DNA from: an uncultured Clostridia bacterium
Lineage (GTDB): Bacteria > Bacillota > Clostridia > TANB77 > CAG-508
Direction: 5' to 3'
Assembly: GCA_934178475.1 (NCBI GenBank)
Contig: CAKPQH010000001.1
Span: 124,001-188,000, forward strand
Length of the DNA: 64,000 bases
Both the position numbers and the translations under genes were made by a program. The notes below the pieces were generated by a model that made no database searches, was not told the origin of the DNA, and was given only the letters and a program-made list of their open reading frames with translations. Positions 51,593 through 61,500 of this stretch are shown here, one piece after another (position 1 is the stretch's first letter; each line of letters begins with the position of its first letter).

Positions 51593-53617
51593 TTAATCTT
51601 CATCTATAGGTCCAAATAATTCATCAAATTTAGCTTCTAATTCTTTTTGAAGATCATACTCTTCTTCTTTTTCCTCTTCTACACTTGGTAAAACAGGTGC
51701 TTCATTTAAATCTTCATGTTCTAAATCAAATGCAGCTTGTTTTATTGGTTCTGATTTAACAACTTTTTCTTCTTTTTTTGCTTCCTCTTTTATTTCTTCT
51801 TTTTCATCATCATCAAATAAATCATCTAATGATTCAACTTTTAAATCTTTTACCTGTTCTTCATCATCTTCTTCAACATAAGGATTATAAGGATTATATT
51901 TTCTCCAATTTCCTCTTTCTATCTCTCCAATATCATTATGACTTATTTCACATTCTGCTAATTTCTTTACCATTGGATGTTTAAAATAGTAAAATTTATT
52001 TGCCTTAATTGGTCTAATTCCTTTTTCAAATATAATACATAAATCATTATCCATACGCCTTAACTCATCTGGAGTCATTAATGCTCTTGCCATGATTTGA
52101 TCTGAATTACTATAACCTGTTTTTTGATGTTGTTTGTCTCTATTTGTTGAAACGCTATGATGACTTATTGTTTTTTCTCCTAAAGCTTTTGAAAAATATT
52201 CAACCGTTTTTTGTGAGTTACTTCCTAAGAATAAGTGTGTATCACAGTTACCAATAATAGTTTCATGTGATTTATCATAAATAGCTTCCAACTGGTCTAA
52301 GTTTTGTAAAATAACACTAAATGATATTTTTCTACTTCTTGATGTAGATATTTTTTTATCAAAATCTGGTATTTTACCAATGTTTGCAAACTCATCTAAT
52401 ATAAAATATGTTGGAACTTTTAATGCCCCTCCATTATTATCTGCATAATCATATAACTGTTGTATCATCTGAGCAAAGAATATTGTAAGTAAGAAATCAT
52501 ATGCTGTATGAGTATCTGATGAAATAACATATACAGCAGTTTTTTCATTTCCAATCTGTTCAAAATCTATTGTATCTGTCGATGTAAGTTCTGCAATTTC
52601 TTTTGAATCAAATTTTCCTAACTTTGATTGTAATGTACTCAAAATTGAGCTATATGTCTTTTCTGGTGCTATTTCAATAGATTTATAATTCATTCTTGCT
52701 GGATGGTCATATGGAAGTTGACTCATAAGTTCAGTAAGTAAGTTACTTCCTCCATTTGTATTTGCTGCTCTAACAAGTTCAGCACAACTTGCTAAGTTCT
52801 GTTCTTCTTCTGGTCTAGTAGCCATCAAATAATATATCAAAGCTTTAAGTAGCATTTCTGCTGAATCATCCCAGAATGGATCTGATCCACCACCATCTGT
52901 CTTCTGACCTTTAACTATTGTATTTGCAATAACGTCAACATCTATTTCAGATGATATATGTAATAATGGATTATATCCATCACTATACTGTGGATGTACT
53001 AAATTTAAAACTTTTATTTTATACCCATGTTCTCTTAAATATCCTGCTGTCCTGTCATAAAGTTCTCCTTTAGGGTCTGTAAACACATATGATCCTAGCA
53101 TTTGATAAGCATTTGGTATTGAATATGATGCTGATTTACCAGAACCTGAACCTCCGACAACTAAAACATTTACGTTACCACGTTTGTCTACAGGTAAGTA
53201 ATTATTTTCTGCAAGTATAATTCCTTTTTTATTACTTAATATTTGGTATTGTTCTCCATGTTCACTCCAATCACTTGAACCATGTTCAATATCATCATAT
53301 TGGTGCTTAGGCATATTTCTAATAAATCCTATAACAAAAAACAATGTATATACTATTGTCATTCCTATAAACGATGAAAAGAAACTTCCCCATAAATTAT
53401 TTTCTGATAAATATGAAATGGAAGTAAACGGTTTTGATATTGAACCAGTAAAATTATTCATAAATATCGTTAAATTAAATTTTCCACTTTCAGATGCAAT
53501 TCCTTTGCAATAAGTAAAAGGCAGAATTAATACTATGGTCAATATTAACCATAGTATTAATGCAAATATTATTACTTTTCTACTTTTCTTCAAACCACTT
53601 TGTATTTTGTAATTCAT
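51593..53617 (-). CDS. VirD4/TraG-type type IV secretion coupling ATPase
   Basis: 674 residues from ATG 53617 (GGGTGA upstream). Two N-terminal transmembrane helices (about 14-35 and 80-99) anchor a cytoplasmic ATPase. It has Walker A 'GGSGSGKS' (155-162) followed by 'YVFTDPKGELYDRTAGYL', the coupling-protein signature, Walker B 'YFILDEFANIGKIPDF', and 'SRKISFSVILQNLDQL'. A ~110-residue Glu/Lys-rich acidic tail ends it. In conjugation or effector secretion this protein brings substrates to the channel. No relaxase, VirB4 or VirB6 gene is in the window, so its partners are elsewhere or it works alone. It ends a three-gene operon. Confidence 0.93.
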   Translation of the reverse strand: MNYKIQSGLKKSRKVIIFALILWLILTIVLILPFTYCKGIASESGKFNLTIFMNNFTGSISKPFTSISYLSENNLWGSFFSSFIGMTIVYTLFFVIGFIRNMPKHQYDDIEHGSSDWSEHGEQYQILSNKKGIILAENNYLPVDKRGNVNVLVVGGSGSGKSASYSIPNAYQMLGSYVFTDPKGELYDRTAGYLREHGYKIKVLNLVHPQYSDGYNPLLHISSEIDVDVIANTIVKGQKTDGGGSDPFWDDSAEMLLKALIYYLMATRPEEEQNLASCAELVRAANTNGGSNLLTELMSQLPYDHPARMNYKSIEIAPEKTYSSILSTLQSKLGKFDSKEIAELTSTDTIDFEQIGNEKTAVYVISSDTHTAYDFLLTIFFAQMIQQLYDYADNNGGALKVPTYFILDEFANIGKIPDFDKKISTSRSRKISFSVILQNLDQLEAIYDKSHETIIGNCDTHLFLGSNSQKTVEYFSKALGEKTISHHSVSTNRDKQHQKTGYSNSDQIMARALMTPDELRRMDNDLCIIFEKGIRPIKANKFYYFKHPMVKKLAECEISHNDIGEIERGNWRKYNPYNPYVEEDDEEQVKDLKVESLDDLFDDDEKEEIKEEAKKEEKVVKSEPIKQAAFDLEHEDLNEAPVLPSVEEEKEEEYDLQKELEAKFDELFGPIDED

Positions 53618-53659
53618 ATAAATCACCCATTCTTTAGTTAATAATATATATAATTGATA

Positions 53660-53914
53660 CTATCTTCCTGTATCTTTTTCAACATTATTTCTTTCTGCTT
53701 TTATTGAAACTACACTAGTTCCTAAATCTGTAGATTTTGGACTATCAACTGGTCCTTTAGATGCATATTTTTTATCATCAATGTCTTTTCCTCTACTATC
53801 ACATACTATTGTAATTCCATTAAGAGTAAAATCATTTTCATATCCGGTAGTTGGATCCTTTTCTTCTCTCGATGGTTTTCTTATATCTCTTTTCTCACTT
53901 ACTGGCTTGGCCAT
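53660..53914 (-). CDS. Unrecognised 84-residue hydrophilic protein
   Basis: A small, highly charged protein without hydrophobic segments. It starts 'MAKPVSEKRDIRKPSREEKD', contains one strand-like 'LNGITIVCDSRGKDIDD', and ends in a Ser/Lys-rich tail. It is probably largely disordered. AGGAGG precedes the ATG. It lies between an unknown gene and the VirD4-like gene in one operon, so it may be an accessory or substrate of that system. No family recognised. Confidence 0.65.
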   Translation of the reverse strand: MAKPVSEKRDIRKPSREEKDPTTGYENDFTLNGITIVCDSRGKDIDDKKYASKGPVDSPKSTDLGTSVVSIKAERNNVEKDTGR

Positions 53915-53926
53915 ATTAGCTCCTCC

Positions 53927-54445
53927 TTAATCATTTTCTCTTATTTCAAAAGCAAAATAAGATTTATATGGTTTCAACTTACATTTTCCTTTAACCTCAT
54001 TAGTTTCTTCATCAAAATAAATCATAGGTTTTACTTCTTCTGTTGTTTCAGGGTCTATAATAGATATTGCCCTTTTTAAATTTGGTGTATATTTAAAATC
54101 TTTGTACTCACTCTTTTTCTCAGAATACATAGTATTAAATTTTAGAGGTACTGGGCTTTTTGTTATCTTAACTTCATCCCCGATTAATAAACCTGTATTA
54201 ATAACTACCTTATCTTTTGCGAAAGATAGTATTACAAGTTGGTTTCCATCTTCTTGAGGGTCATCTACATAAAATGTTTTTCGAGTTAAATCTCCTCTCA
54301 ATTCTTGAGTTGAATTTAATCTCTCAACAGTATACTTAGGATACTTATGTAAATATTCCTTTTTTGTAGTATAAACTTCATAAATCACAGTATTTACTCC
54401 ATTAGGATCAGTTATACTAAAATGTTTTCCTTGCCATGATTCCAT
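53927..54445 (-). CDS. Unrecognised 172-residue soluble protein, first gene of VirD4-like operon
   Basis: The protein has no signal or membrane segment and looks beta-rich with many charged turns ('VIYEVYTTKKEYLHKYPKYT', 'RKTFYVDDPQEDGNQLVIL'). It ends 'LKPYKSYFAFEIREND'. I do not recognise its family. GGAGGT precedes the ATG. A perfect consensus promoter lies ~60 bases upstream, so this and the next two genes should be strongly expressed. The location suggests a role with the coupling ATPase, but that is inference from position alone. Confidence 0.65.
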   Translation of the reverse strand: MESWQGKHFSITDPNGVNTVIYEVYTTKKEYLHKYPKYTVERLNSTQELRGDLTRKTFYVDDPQEDGNQLVILSFAKDKVVINTGLLIGDEVKITKSPVPLKFNTMYSEKKSEYKDFKYTPNLKRAISIIDPETTEEVKPMIYFDEETNEVKGKCKLKPYKSYFAFEIREND

Positions 54446-54504
54446 TTTAATTTACCTCCAATTCTATGTTAATCCATAGATTTCTCTTATGTACTCACCA
54501 TTTA

Positions 54505-54533
54505 ATTATAACAAACAATCAACATTATGTCAA
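54505..54533 (-). promoter_or_regulatory. Perfect consensus promoter of the VirD4-like operon
   Basis: On the minus strand, TTGACA (54528-54533), exactly 17 bases, TATAAT (54505-54510). Both hexamers match the sigma-A consensus at every position. Confidence 0.85.
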
Positions 54534-54548
54534 TAAGTAAGTACTTTT

Positions 54549-55451
54549 TTATTTTCTTGGATTAAATTTTGATATTTTATTCATTTTTTCAAATAAATTC
54601 TTTTCTTCTGAAGACAAACTCTTAGGTACCATTACTTTTACTTCAGCTATTAAGTCTCCTCTTCCTCCTTGTCCATCTTTATATCCTTTTCCTGGTATAC
54701 GAAGAATTTCTCCAGTTTGAACTCCTTCTGGTATATAAACTTGTGCTGTATCATCTATCGATTGAAGTTGTACTCTAGTTCCAAGTGCCGCTTCCCAAGG
54801 TGTCAAAAATAAATCTGTGTACAAATCTTTTCCTTTAAGCTTAAATTTCTTATTATCTTTTATATTAATTTTTATAAATAAATCCCCGTTTTTTCCGCCA
54901 TCTATACCTTCTTTTCCCTGTCCTATAAGTCTAATCTTTTCTCCATCTCTTATCCCTTGTGGAATTGTTACATCAAAGTTTTTCACGCTTCCATCTGTAG
55001 ATTTCATTGAGATTTTTTTATTTAAACCATAAAAAGCTTCTTCAATTTCAGCATCAATTGTTGTTTCAATATTTTCTCCCTTTATTGGTTTTTTATCTCT
55101 TTTTAGTTTACTCTCTTCTTTTATATTATTGCTTATATCTCCAAAAAACATATTGAAAAATTCAGTAAATACAGAATCGGCAACTTTTTCATTACCTTTT
55201 TCTATCTTTCTTTTATTTTTTCTCGCAACATTATTAACCCACATTCTATCATATTTTCTTTTAGCCGTGGAATCAGATAATACTCTATATGCTTCATTTA
55301 TATCTTTTATTTTCTCTTCTGATAATTTATCTCCTACATTTAAATCTGGATGATACTTTTTAGCTGCCATTCTATATGCATTTCTTATTTTCTCTGAAGA
55401 TACTCTATTTGTCTCTAGTGATAATATCTTGTAATAATCTTTAAAAACCAT
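54549..55451 (-). CDS. DnaJ-family co-chaperone (CbpA-like, no zinc finger)
   Basis: 300 residues from ATG 55451 (GGAGAGGA upstream). The J domain has the HPD motif at 34-36 ('AAKKYHPDLN') that stimulates DnaK. The Cys-rich zinc domain of DnaJ is missing. Instead a linker with 'FFNMFFGDIS' leads to two C-terminal substrate-binding domains ('VTIPQGIRDGEKIRLIGQGK', 'YIPEGVQTGEILRIPGKGY'). This is the class II (CbpA) architecture. It stands alone, away from any dnaK; dnaJ proper is probably elsewhere. Confidence 0.92.
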   Translation of the reverse strand: MVFKDYYKILSLETNRVSSEKIRNAYRMAAKKYHPDLNVGDKLSEEKIKDINEAYRVLSDSTAKRKYDRMWVNNVARKNKRKIEKGNEKVADSVFTEFFNMFFGDISNNIKEESKLKRDKKPIKGENIETTIDAEIEEAFYGLNKKISMKSTDGSVKNFDVTIPQGIRDGEKIRLIGQGKEGIDGGKNGDLFIKINIKDNKKFKLKGKDLYTDLFLTPWEAALGTRVQLQSIDDTAQVYIPEGVQTGEILRIPGKGYKDGQGGRGDLIAEVKVMVPKSLSSEEKNLFEKMNKISKFNPRK

Positions 55452-55534
55452 TTCTATCCTCTCCAAATTTTTGTAAAATTATTATATCAGTAAAATATAA
55501 AAAAATCCATAGTTTATACAAAAAATATGTAAAA

Positions 55535-55568
55535 AAATAGAAAGTTTAAAGAGTTAAACCTTCTATTT
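55535..55568 (-). terminator. Terminator of the NAGPA-domain gene
   Basis: On the minus strand AAATAGAAGGTTTAA folds back on TTTAAACTTTCTATTT over a short loop. A T-run follows. Confidence 0.8.
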
Positions 55569-55573
55569 ATATT

Positions 55574-56680
55574 TTATTCATTTATTAATCCAAAACCAGT
55601 TGAAATAAATCTTGTTTTATGTGCACCAGTACTATCAATAGGATCATTTATCAACTCATAATTTACAGTCATTGCTGTAGATGTTCCACCATCCAAGTTT
55701 GCAGCATTATATGCTCCATAGTTTTGCATTATTTCTATTAAATCATCCATATCTGCACCTGGCATTTTTACTCTTCTTCCATCAATTACTAGGAATAAAA
55801 CTATTCCATCTTTTCTTTGTCCAATAGCAGTACGAGGAGCAGTTCCCCATCCACCATTACCTACGACTTTTGAAGCTTTGCCATTAACAATTAAGAAAGG
55901 ACCACATGTAACACAATCCCTAATGTTTAATTCCTTTGCAGATGAAATTGTACATTTTGAAGAAAGTACTAAAACATTTTCTTTATTAAATCCTATTATT
56001 CCACCAGCTCCTGTATATTCATGTGAAGTTAAAAGTTTTCCATTAGAATATGTAACACCTAAAGGATTAGCACCATTACTATTATAATTAGGATCATCAA
56101 ATCCTCCACCATTTATTGCAACTACTGCTTTAGAATTTTTAGCCATTGTCTTTAAATATTGACCTGACACTCCTATTTTTGAAGTAACCAAAGTATGTAC
56201 TTTTGAAGGATCATATATAGCTGCTAAATACCCTTTATATCCCTTTCCAGAGATTTCAATAATTTTATAATCTTGGTTATTAGAATCTTTCTCTAAAATT
56301 TGTTTTTCATACTCATTTTCATATTTTTTCGTTTGTATTACAACCGTTTCAATCGCATTAGTATCTGTATCTTCTACAATTTCATCTACTCTATTTGCAT
56401 ACAAAACAGCATTTATTGTATCTTCATCATAAAATAGTCTTGCAATCCATTGGTGAGTCATTGTTGTCATTGAAGTTGTAATTAACCAATCTCTAAATCC
56501 ACTATATGGTCCGTATAGTAAGAAACCAAGTGTGCAAACTCCCATAATGAATAATATTAGTAAAGTTATTAAAACTTTCTTTAATTTACCTTTTTTCTTT
56601 GTTCCTTTTGTTTTATTTTCTATTTTTTTATCTTTTATTTCTTCTTTTACTTTTTCCCTTTGTTTCATATCTTGACTCAT
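55574..56680 (-). CDS. Phosphodiester glycosidase (NAGPA-domain) membrane protein
   Basis: 368 residues: a Lys-rich cytoplasmic start (1-33), one membrane helix (about 34-56), a linker, and an extracytoplasmic domain matching the NAGPA/DUF2233 family. That family removes N-acetylglucosamine from phosphodiester-linked glycans and is common in exopolysaccharide gene sets. Motifs seen: 'VVAINGGGFDDPNYNSNG', 'GTAPRTAIGQRKDGIVLFLV', 'IDGRRVKMPGADMDDL', 'NAANLDGGTSTAM'. It has its own transcription unit. Its substrate in this organism is not known. Confidence 0.9.
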   Translation of the reverse strand: MSQDMKQREKVKEEIKDKKIENKTKGTKKKGKLKKVLITLLILFIMGVCTLGFLLYGPYSGFRDWLITTSMTTMTHQWIARLFYDEDTINAVLYANRVDEIVEDTDTNAIETVVIQTKKYENEYEKQILEKDSNNQDYKIIEISGKGYKGYLAAIYDPSKVHTLVTSKIGVSGQYLKTMAKNSKAVVAINGGGFDDPNYNSNGANPLGVTYSNGKLLTSHEYTGAGGIIGFNKENVLVLSSKCTISSAKELNIRDCVTCGPFLIVNGKASKVVGNGGWGTAPRTAIGQRKDGIVLFLVIDGRRVKMPGADMDDLIEIMQNYGAYNAANLDGGTSTAMTVNYELINDPIDSTGAHKTRFISTGFGLINE

Positions 56681-56770
56681 TATATTTCCATCCTTTTAAT
56701 ATCTTTTACAAATTTATTTACATGCTCTTTATTTTACTATATGCTATAATTATTTGTCAATGGAAAATTT

Positions 56771-57676
56771 TTACAATATTTTCACTTTTACTTCATCTTT
56801 TGTATCAATTACTGCCGTAGCCCCAACAGGTATTATACTCTTTTTATCTATATGGCCAAAATTATTTGATTTTATAATTGGAAATTTATAATCTTTATCT
56901 TTAATTACTTCCATTACGATTTCCTCTAAACTTATATTTGACTCACTTTCATAATTTCCAATCCATAATCCCGAGATTTCATCAAAGACTCCATTCTGTT
57001 TCATTATATACAAATTATTACTAACTAGTGTTGGCATACCTTCGAACCCCAATTCTTCTATGAATAATATCTTTCCTTTAAAATCAAGTTTATATTTTCC
57101 AGAAACCATTTTTGTTGTCATGCATAAATTCCCACCAATTAATTTTCCTTGGGCTTTTCCTTCCCTTAATACCTTATATTCATCTGTTTTTTGACCAATC
57201 TCTTTTTTACCTTCTATAAACCATTTTATTGTTTCTATAAAAGCATAATCTGTTTCCCAACTAGTTAACGATTTAAAAGTAGGTCCATGGTATGTAATTA
57301 ATCCTGTTTTAGAATTTATTATATTAAGTAGTGATGTATTATCACTAAATCCACATATTATTTTTGGATTTTCCTTTATTAAATCATAATCTATATAATC
57401 AAAAAGTGAATTAGAATTTTCTCCACCCTTTACACAAAATATTGCTTTTACATCTTTGTTCGAAAAAGCATTATGCAAATCTTCTATTTTCTCTTCGACC
57501 GTTGCACCATACCCTAAAGTGTTTGAATATATATTTTTTTCAAACCTTACTTTAAATTCTAAATCCTCAAATAATTTTTTAGATTTTTCCAAATATATCT
57601 TATCCTCATCATCTACAGTATTTGATGGAGCTATTACAGATATTAAATCTCCCTTTTTCAATGTATTTGGTTCCAT
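56771..57676 (-). CDS. S66-family peptidase (LD-carboxypeptidase/MccF-like)
   Basis: A 301-residue cytoplasmic serine peptidase. S66 enzymes cut the L,D bond of recycled murein tetrapeptide (LdcA) or inactivate microcin C-type compounds (MccF). Seen here: 'LKKGDLISVIAPSNTVDD' start, 'KAIFCVKGGENSNSLFDYID', nucleophile Ser in 'ICGFSDNTSLL', catalytic Glu in 'ILFIEELGFE' and His in 'NFGHIDKKSIIPVGATA'. The length and insert pattern lean towards MccF-like members, but the two roles cannot be separated here. It follows pgeF by 31 bases. Confidence 0.9.
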   Translation of the reverse strand: MEPNTLKKGDLISVIAPSNTVDDEDKIYLEKSKKLFEDLEFKVRFEKNIYSNTLGYGATVEEKIEDLHNAFSNKDVKAIFCVKGGENSNSLFDYIDYDLIKENPKIICGFSDNTSLLNIINSKTGLITYHGPTFKSLTSWETDYAFIETIKWFIEGKKEIGQKTDEYKVLREGKAQGKLIGGNLCMTTKMVSGKYKLDFKGKILFIEELGFEGMPTLVSNNLYIMKQNGVFDEISGLWIGNYESESNISLEEIVMEVIKDKDYKFPIIKSNNFGHIDKKSIIPVGATAVIDTKDEVKVKIL

Positions 57677-57707
57677 ATAAAATCCTTTCTATAATACAAT
57701 ATTTTTC

Positions 57708-58526
57708 TTATTTTAAACTAATAATAGCTGTATTCAATTTATAATCTTCCTTTTCTACTCTAAAAGAATGCATATGATCTTTTTGGCAAACCGAACATAA
57801 TCCACTATCAATTATATTCTCGTCTGTCAATCCCTGATTTTTTAATATTAGCCTGTTAATTAGTATAGTATCTATATGCCATTTTCCATTTATTTTTTCG
57901 AAAATTCCTTCTTGTTTATTTATATCTCTAAATTCATTATAAAAACTTTCGTAAATATCATCTCCTACTTCAAAATGACACTTTCTAATACTTGGGCACA
58001 TACAAGCAATAATATTTTTTTCTTCACAACCGTACTCTTTTTTCATTTTCTCTACGGTTTTTGTACTTATCCTTTGAAGTGTACCTTTCCATCCAGAATG
58101 TACATTTGCAATAACTTTTTTTACAGGATCAAATAACAATATTAATATACAATCAGCATTCGTAGTAGATAATATTAAATTTTCTTTATTAGTGATCAAT
58201 CCATCTGTCTCATTAAATGTTTCAAAATCTGGTCCATCTGTTTTCTTAAATTCTACAACTTTAGAACTATCTGTATGAGATTGTTTTGTTTTAATAATAT
58301 TGTTACATTCTAATCCTAATGCATTACATAAACTATTATAATCACTTACTGCCTTTTTATATTCTTCATCAGTAATATTACCATTATTTCTTCCCGTTCT
58401 AAAATTTCTATCCTTTCCAATACAATAAGCATGTGTAATCACATCTTGGTATTCTAATAGCTTTTTAAACTGTATAATTTCTACCCCATTAATATTTTTA
58501 TAAATAATATTATCATTATCAAACAT
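57708..58526 (-). CDS. pgeF: PgeF/YlmD-type multicopper-fold purine nucleosidase
   Basis: 272 residues of the YfiH/DUF152 family, once called polyphenol oxidase and now linked to purine nucleoside phosphorolysis and peptidoglycan editing. Metal ligands are visible in 'ADCILILLFD', 'VIANVHSGWKGTLQRIS', 'MCPSIRKCHFEVGDDIYESF' and 'GLCSVCQKDHMHSFR'. AAAGGAG precedes the ATG. It lies between addB and the S66 peptidase, which may act on murein fragments, in agreement with an envelope-maintenance role. Confidence 0.92.
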   Translation of the reverse strand: MFDNDNIIYKNINGVEIIQFKKLLEYQDVITHAYCIGKDRNFRTGRNNGNITDEEYKKAVSDYNSLCNALGLECNNIIKTKQSHTDSSKVVEFKKTDGPDFETFNETDGLITNKENLILSTTNADCILILLFDPVKKVIANVHSGWKGTLQRISTKTVEKMKKEYGCEEKNIIACMCPSIRKCHFEVGDDIYESFYNEFRDINKQEGIFEKINGKWHIDTILINRLILKNQGLTDENIIDSGLCSVCQKDHMHSFRVEKEDYKLNTAIISLK

Positions 58527-58539
58527 AAAAACTTCTCCT

Positions 58540-61500
58540 TTACATTTTATTTAATACTTCATCTTTAGTAAATTCAGGTATATATCTATAATCGTTTTTA
58601 TATATTCCAGAATTAAAACCACACATAAGCTTATAACTACAATATTCACATGGTGTTTTTTTATTCTTGTAATATGGTTTTACCTCCATGTTTCCTTCAA
58701 ATATTTCTTTAGAAATTTCTTTTATTGTTTTTATTATATATTTTTGTAGTTTTTCAAATTCCTCTTTAGTTACAATACTACTTTTTTTATTACTTAAATT
58801 TCCTGATTTATCTATATAAATAGGCACAATACTTGAGGCACCTGTTTCTAAATTTTTATCATGCATTTTAGCTACTTTTATATCTGCTAAAACTAACCCT
58901 TTCATTTTGAAATTATTTTTTATCTTACTTTCTATTTCTTCTTCAGATAATTTTTTATTTGAATTAATTATTTGCTCTAATAAACTAAAATATAAAATAC
59001 TTGCAGGTAAAAAATCCTCTAAAGTACAAATTGCATCCATATATGTAATAAGCTGTAATTGTAGTCCTCCGTAAACACTATTTAAATCAATTCCTTTAAC
59101 AGAAGATTTATAATCAATTATTCTTACATATTGTTTATCATCTAGTCTACCAACATCAACTCTATCTATTTTTCCAACAATTTCAACTTTTTTACCATCA
59201 TCTGTATTTATAATAATTGGTCTATATTTTCCATTTTCAGAAAATTCTATTTCTGTTCCTAGTAAATTAAATTCACTTTTTACTAAACTATCTATAATAT
59301 ATTTTATAGCTTTTAATATAATTCTCTTTAACCTAATTACTAATAATCTATATTTAGCTGTTGCATTAAAAATATAATTTTTATTATCATTTAATAACTC
59401 ATTAATTATTTCATCTATAATTTTTTCAATATCATTCTCACTAATATCACTTAATGATTTTTTTTCTATTTGTATTTTTTCAAAAAAAGTATCTATAACT
59501 TCATGCATAAATGAACCTGTATCAATATTTTGAACTTTTAATTCTTCTTTTTCTTTTAAATTTAATATATATTGTAAAAAATAAGAATATGGACATGTTT
59601 TATATTTTTCCAATTTCGATACACTTGTTTTTAATATACTTCCATATAATTTTTGAGTATTCAAAACACTAATTCTATTTTTTAAAGATAATAAATTTTT
59701 TTCATTACCATATTCATTATCAGCTAATAATATATCACTTTCTTCATTTATATTTGTAAATATTTTCTTTAATTTCATTATTAATATAGAAGGTCTTAAA
59801 TTCTTTCCCTCATTATCAGATGATGCGTATGATAAAAATAGTTTTTCTTCTGCTGTTGTAAATGCTTTATATATATTAAAATTATCATCATATAAATTTT
59901 CTAATGTACCTTTTGCAAGTTCAATCCCATCTATTTTAAGCAATTCTCTATCATTATCACTAAGAAAACCTTCGTTTTTATCTATGCTTGGAAATATTCC
60001 ATCATTTAATCCAATAATAAAAATTGCCTTTACCTTATGACTTCTAGATCTATCCGTATCTCCAACAATAACCTGATCTTGTGTAGAAGGGATCTTTCCA
60101 AGTCCATTATTTTTTAATCCAATCTTTACTAAATTGTAAAATTTATCCAAAGTCATCTTTTCGTCTTTAAATATCAAAACCATCTCATCTAGAATATTTA
60201 AAATTATTGCATAACTTTCCTTATATTCCTTTGCTAAGTCTATTAATTCTTTATTTTTCAAATTACAAATTTTTTCATTTAGCTTTATCTCAAAATTATT
60301 ATTTTTCAAAAATAAATACATTTCTTTAGCTATATTTTCTACAGTTCTATTCTTATTTATATTTTCTTTTAATTCAATTAATGGATTTGTTATTTCTTTT
60401 CTAAGCTTATTTAAATAACCTATTTCTTCTTTATTTTGTCCATTAATTCCATATACAAAATCACTTTTAAATTTATTATTTTTTATTCCATATTTAATAC
60501 AATATTTTTCCAATTTAAAAATATCATTTTCCTCTCTATCTAAAAATCCTATTTTTAAATAGTTAAACACAGATTCATATGTAAAATTCTTTATTAATAT
60601 TTCAAAAATAGATAAAAAATATTGAATAACAATATTTTGATTCAAATCTCTTTTTTCATCAATAAACACAGGTATATTATACTTATTAAAAATAGCTCTA
60701 ATTAGTCCTGAATAACTATTTATGCTTTTTGTTATTACAGAAATATCTTTATATCTATAGTTTTCATATTTTATTAATCTCTTTATTTCTTTAGCAACAT
60801 TTTCAATTTCAGAATATTGATTTTTAGCTAAAAATAATTTTACGTTTTCAATATTATTTTCACATTTACATATCTTTTTATTATATAAACTTTTTTCTAA
60901 TATTTTTAATTCTTCATTTTTAAATCTATATGTATTTTCTAAATTAATAAATTCAATTTTTTCGTTTCCATTTAATTTTAATATTTTTGATAACGTTATT
61001 TTGTTTGGATAAAACACATCAATATTAGGATCTGTTTTTAAATCCAAATTATCTATACAAAAGTTTACAGTAACCTTTTCTGAAATATTTATTAAATTTT
61101 CAATTATTGTATATTCTTGTTCAGTAAATCCCGAAAATTCATCTATATAAAATTCTGCTCCTTTAAACAAATCAATTTTATCTATATTTTCTGCTAAATT
61201 TGTTAATAAATCTGTTTCATCTATATAATCATCTTTTATTTTTTCATTAAATCGTTTATATATAATAATTAAATCATTTAATTTTGTTTTTAAAACTACA
61301 TCATCTATATTTTCGCTTTCTTTGATCAAATCATTAACTAAAATACCATGCTTTTTAAATTCTGTAATTGTCCTCATAGCTAAATCTATATTTTCATCAG
61401 ACTTGTTTAAAAATTTCAAATTATTTTTTTCTGCTTGCAAAATTGAATAAATCAACATAGCTTTTCCACATTTTGTTAAACTAGTGTTGATAATCCCACC

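Noticed and set aside
51593..54533. Integrative conjugative element
   Set aside because: No relaxase, integrase, VirB4 or attachment repeats were found; housekeeping genes lie on both sides.
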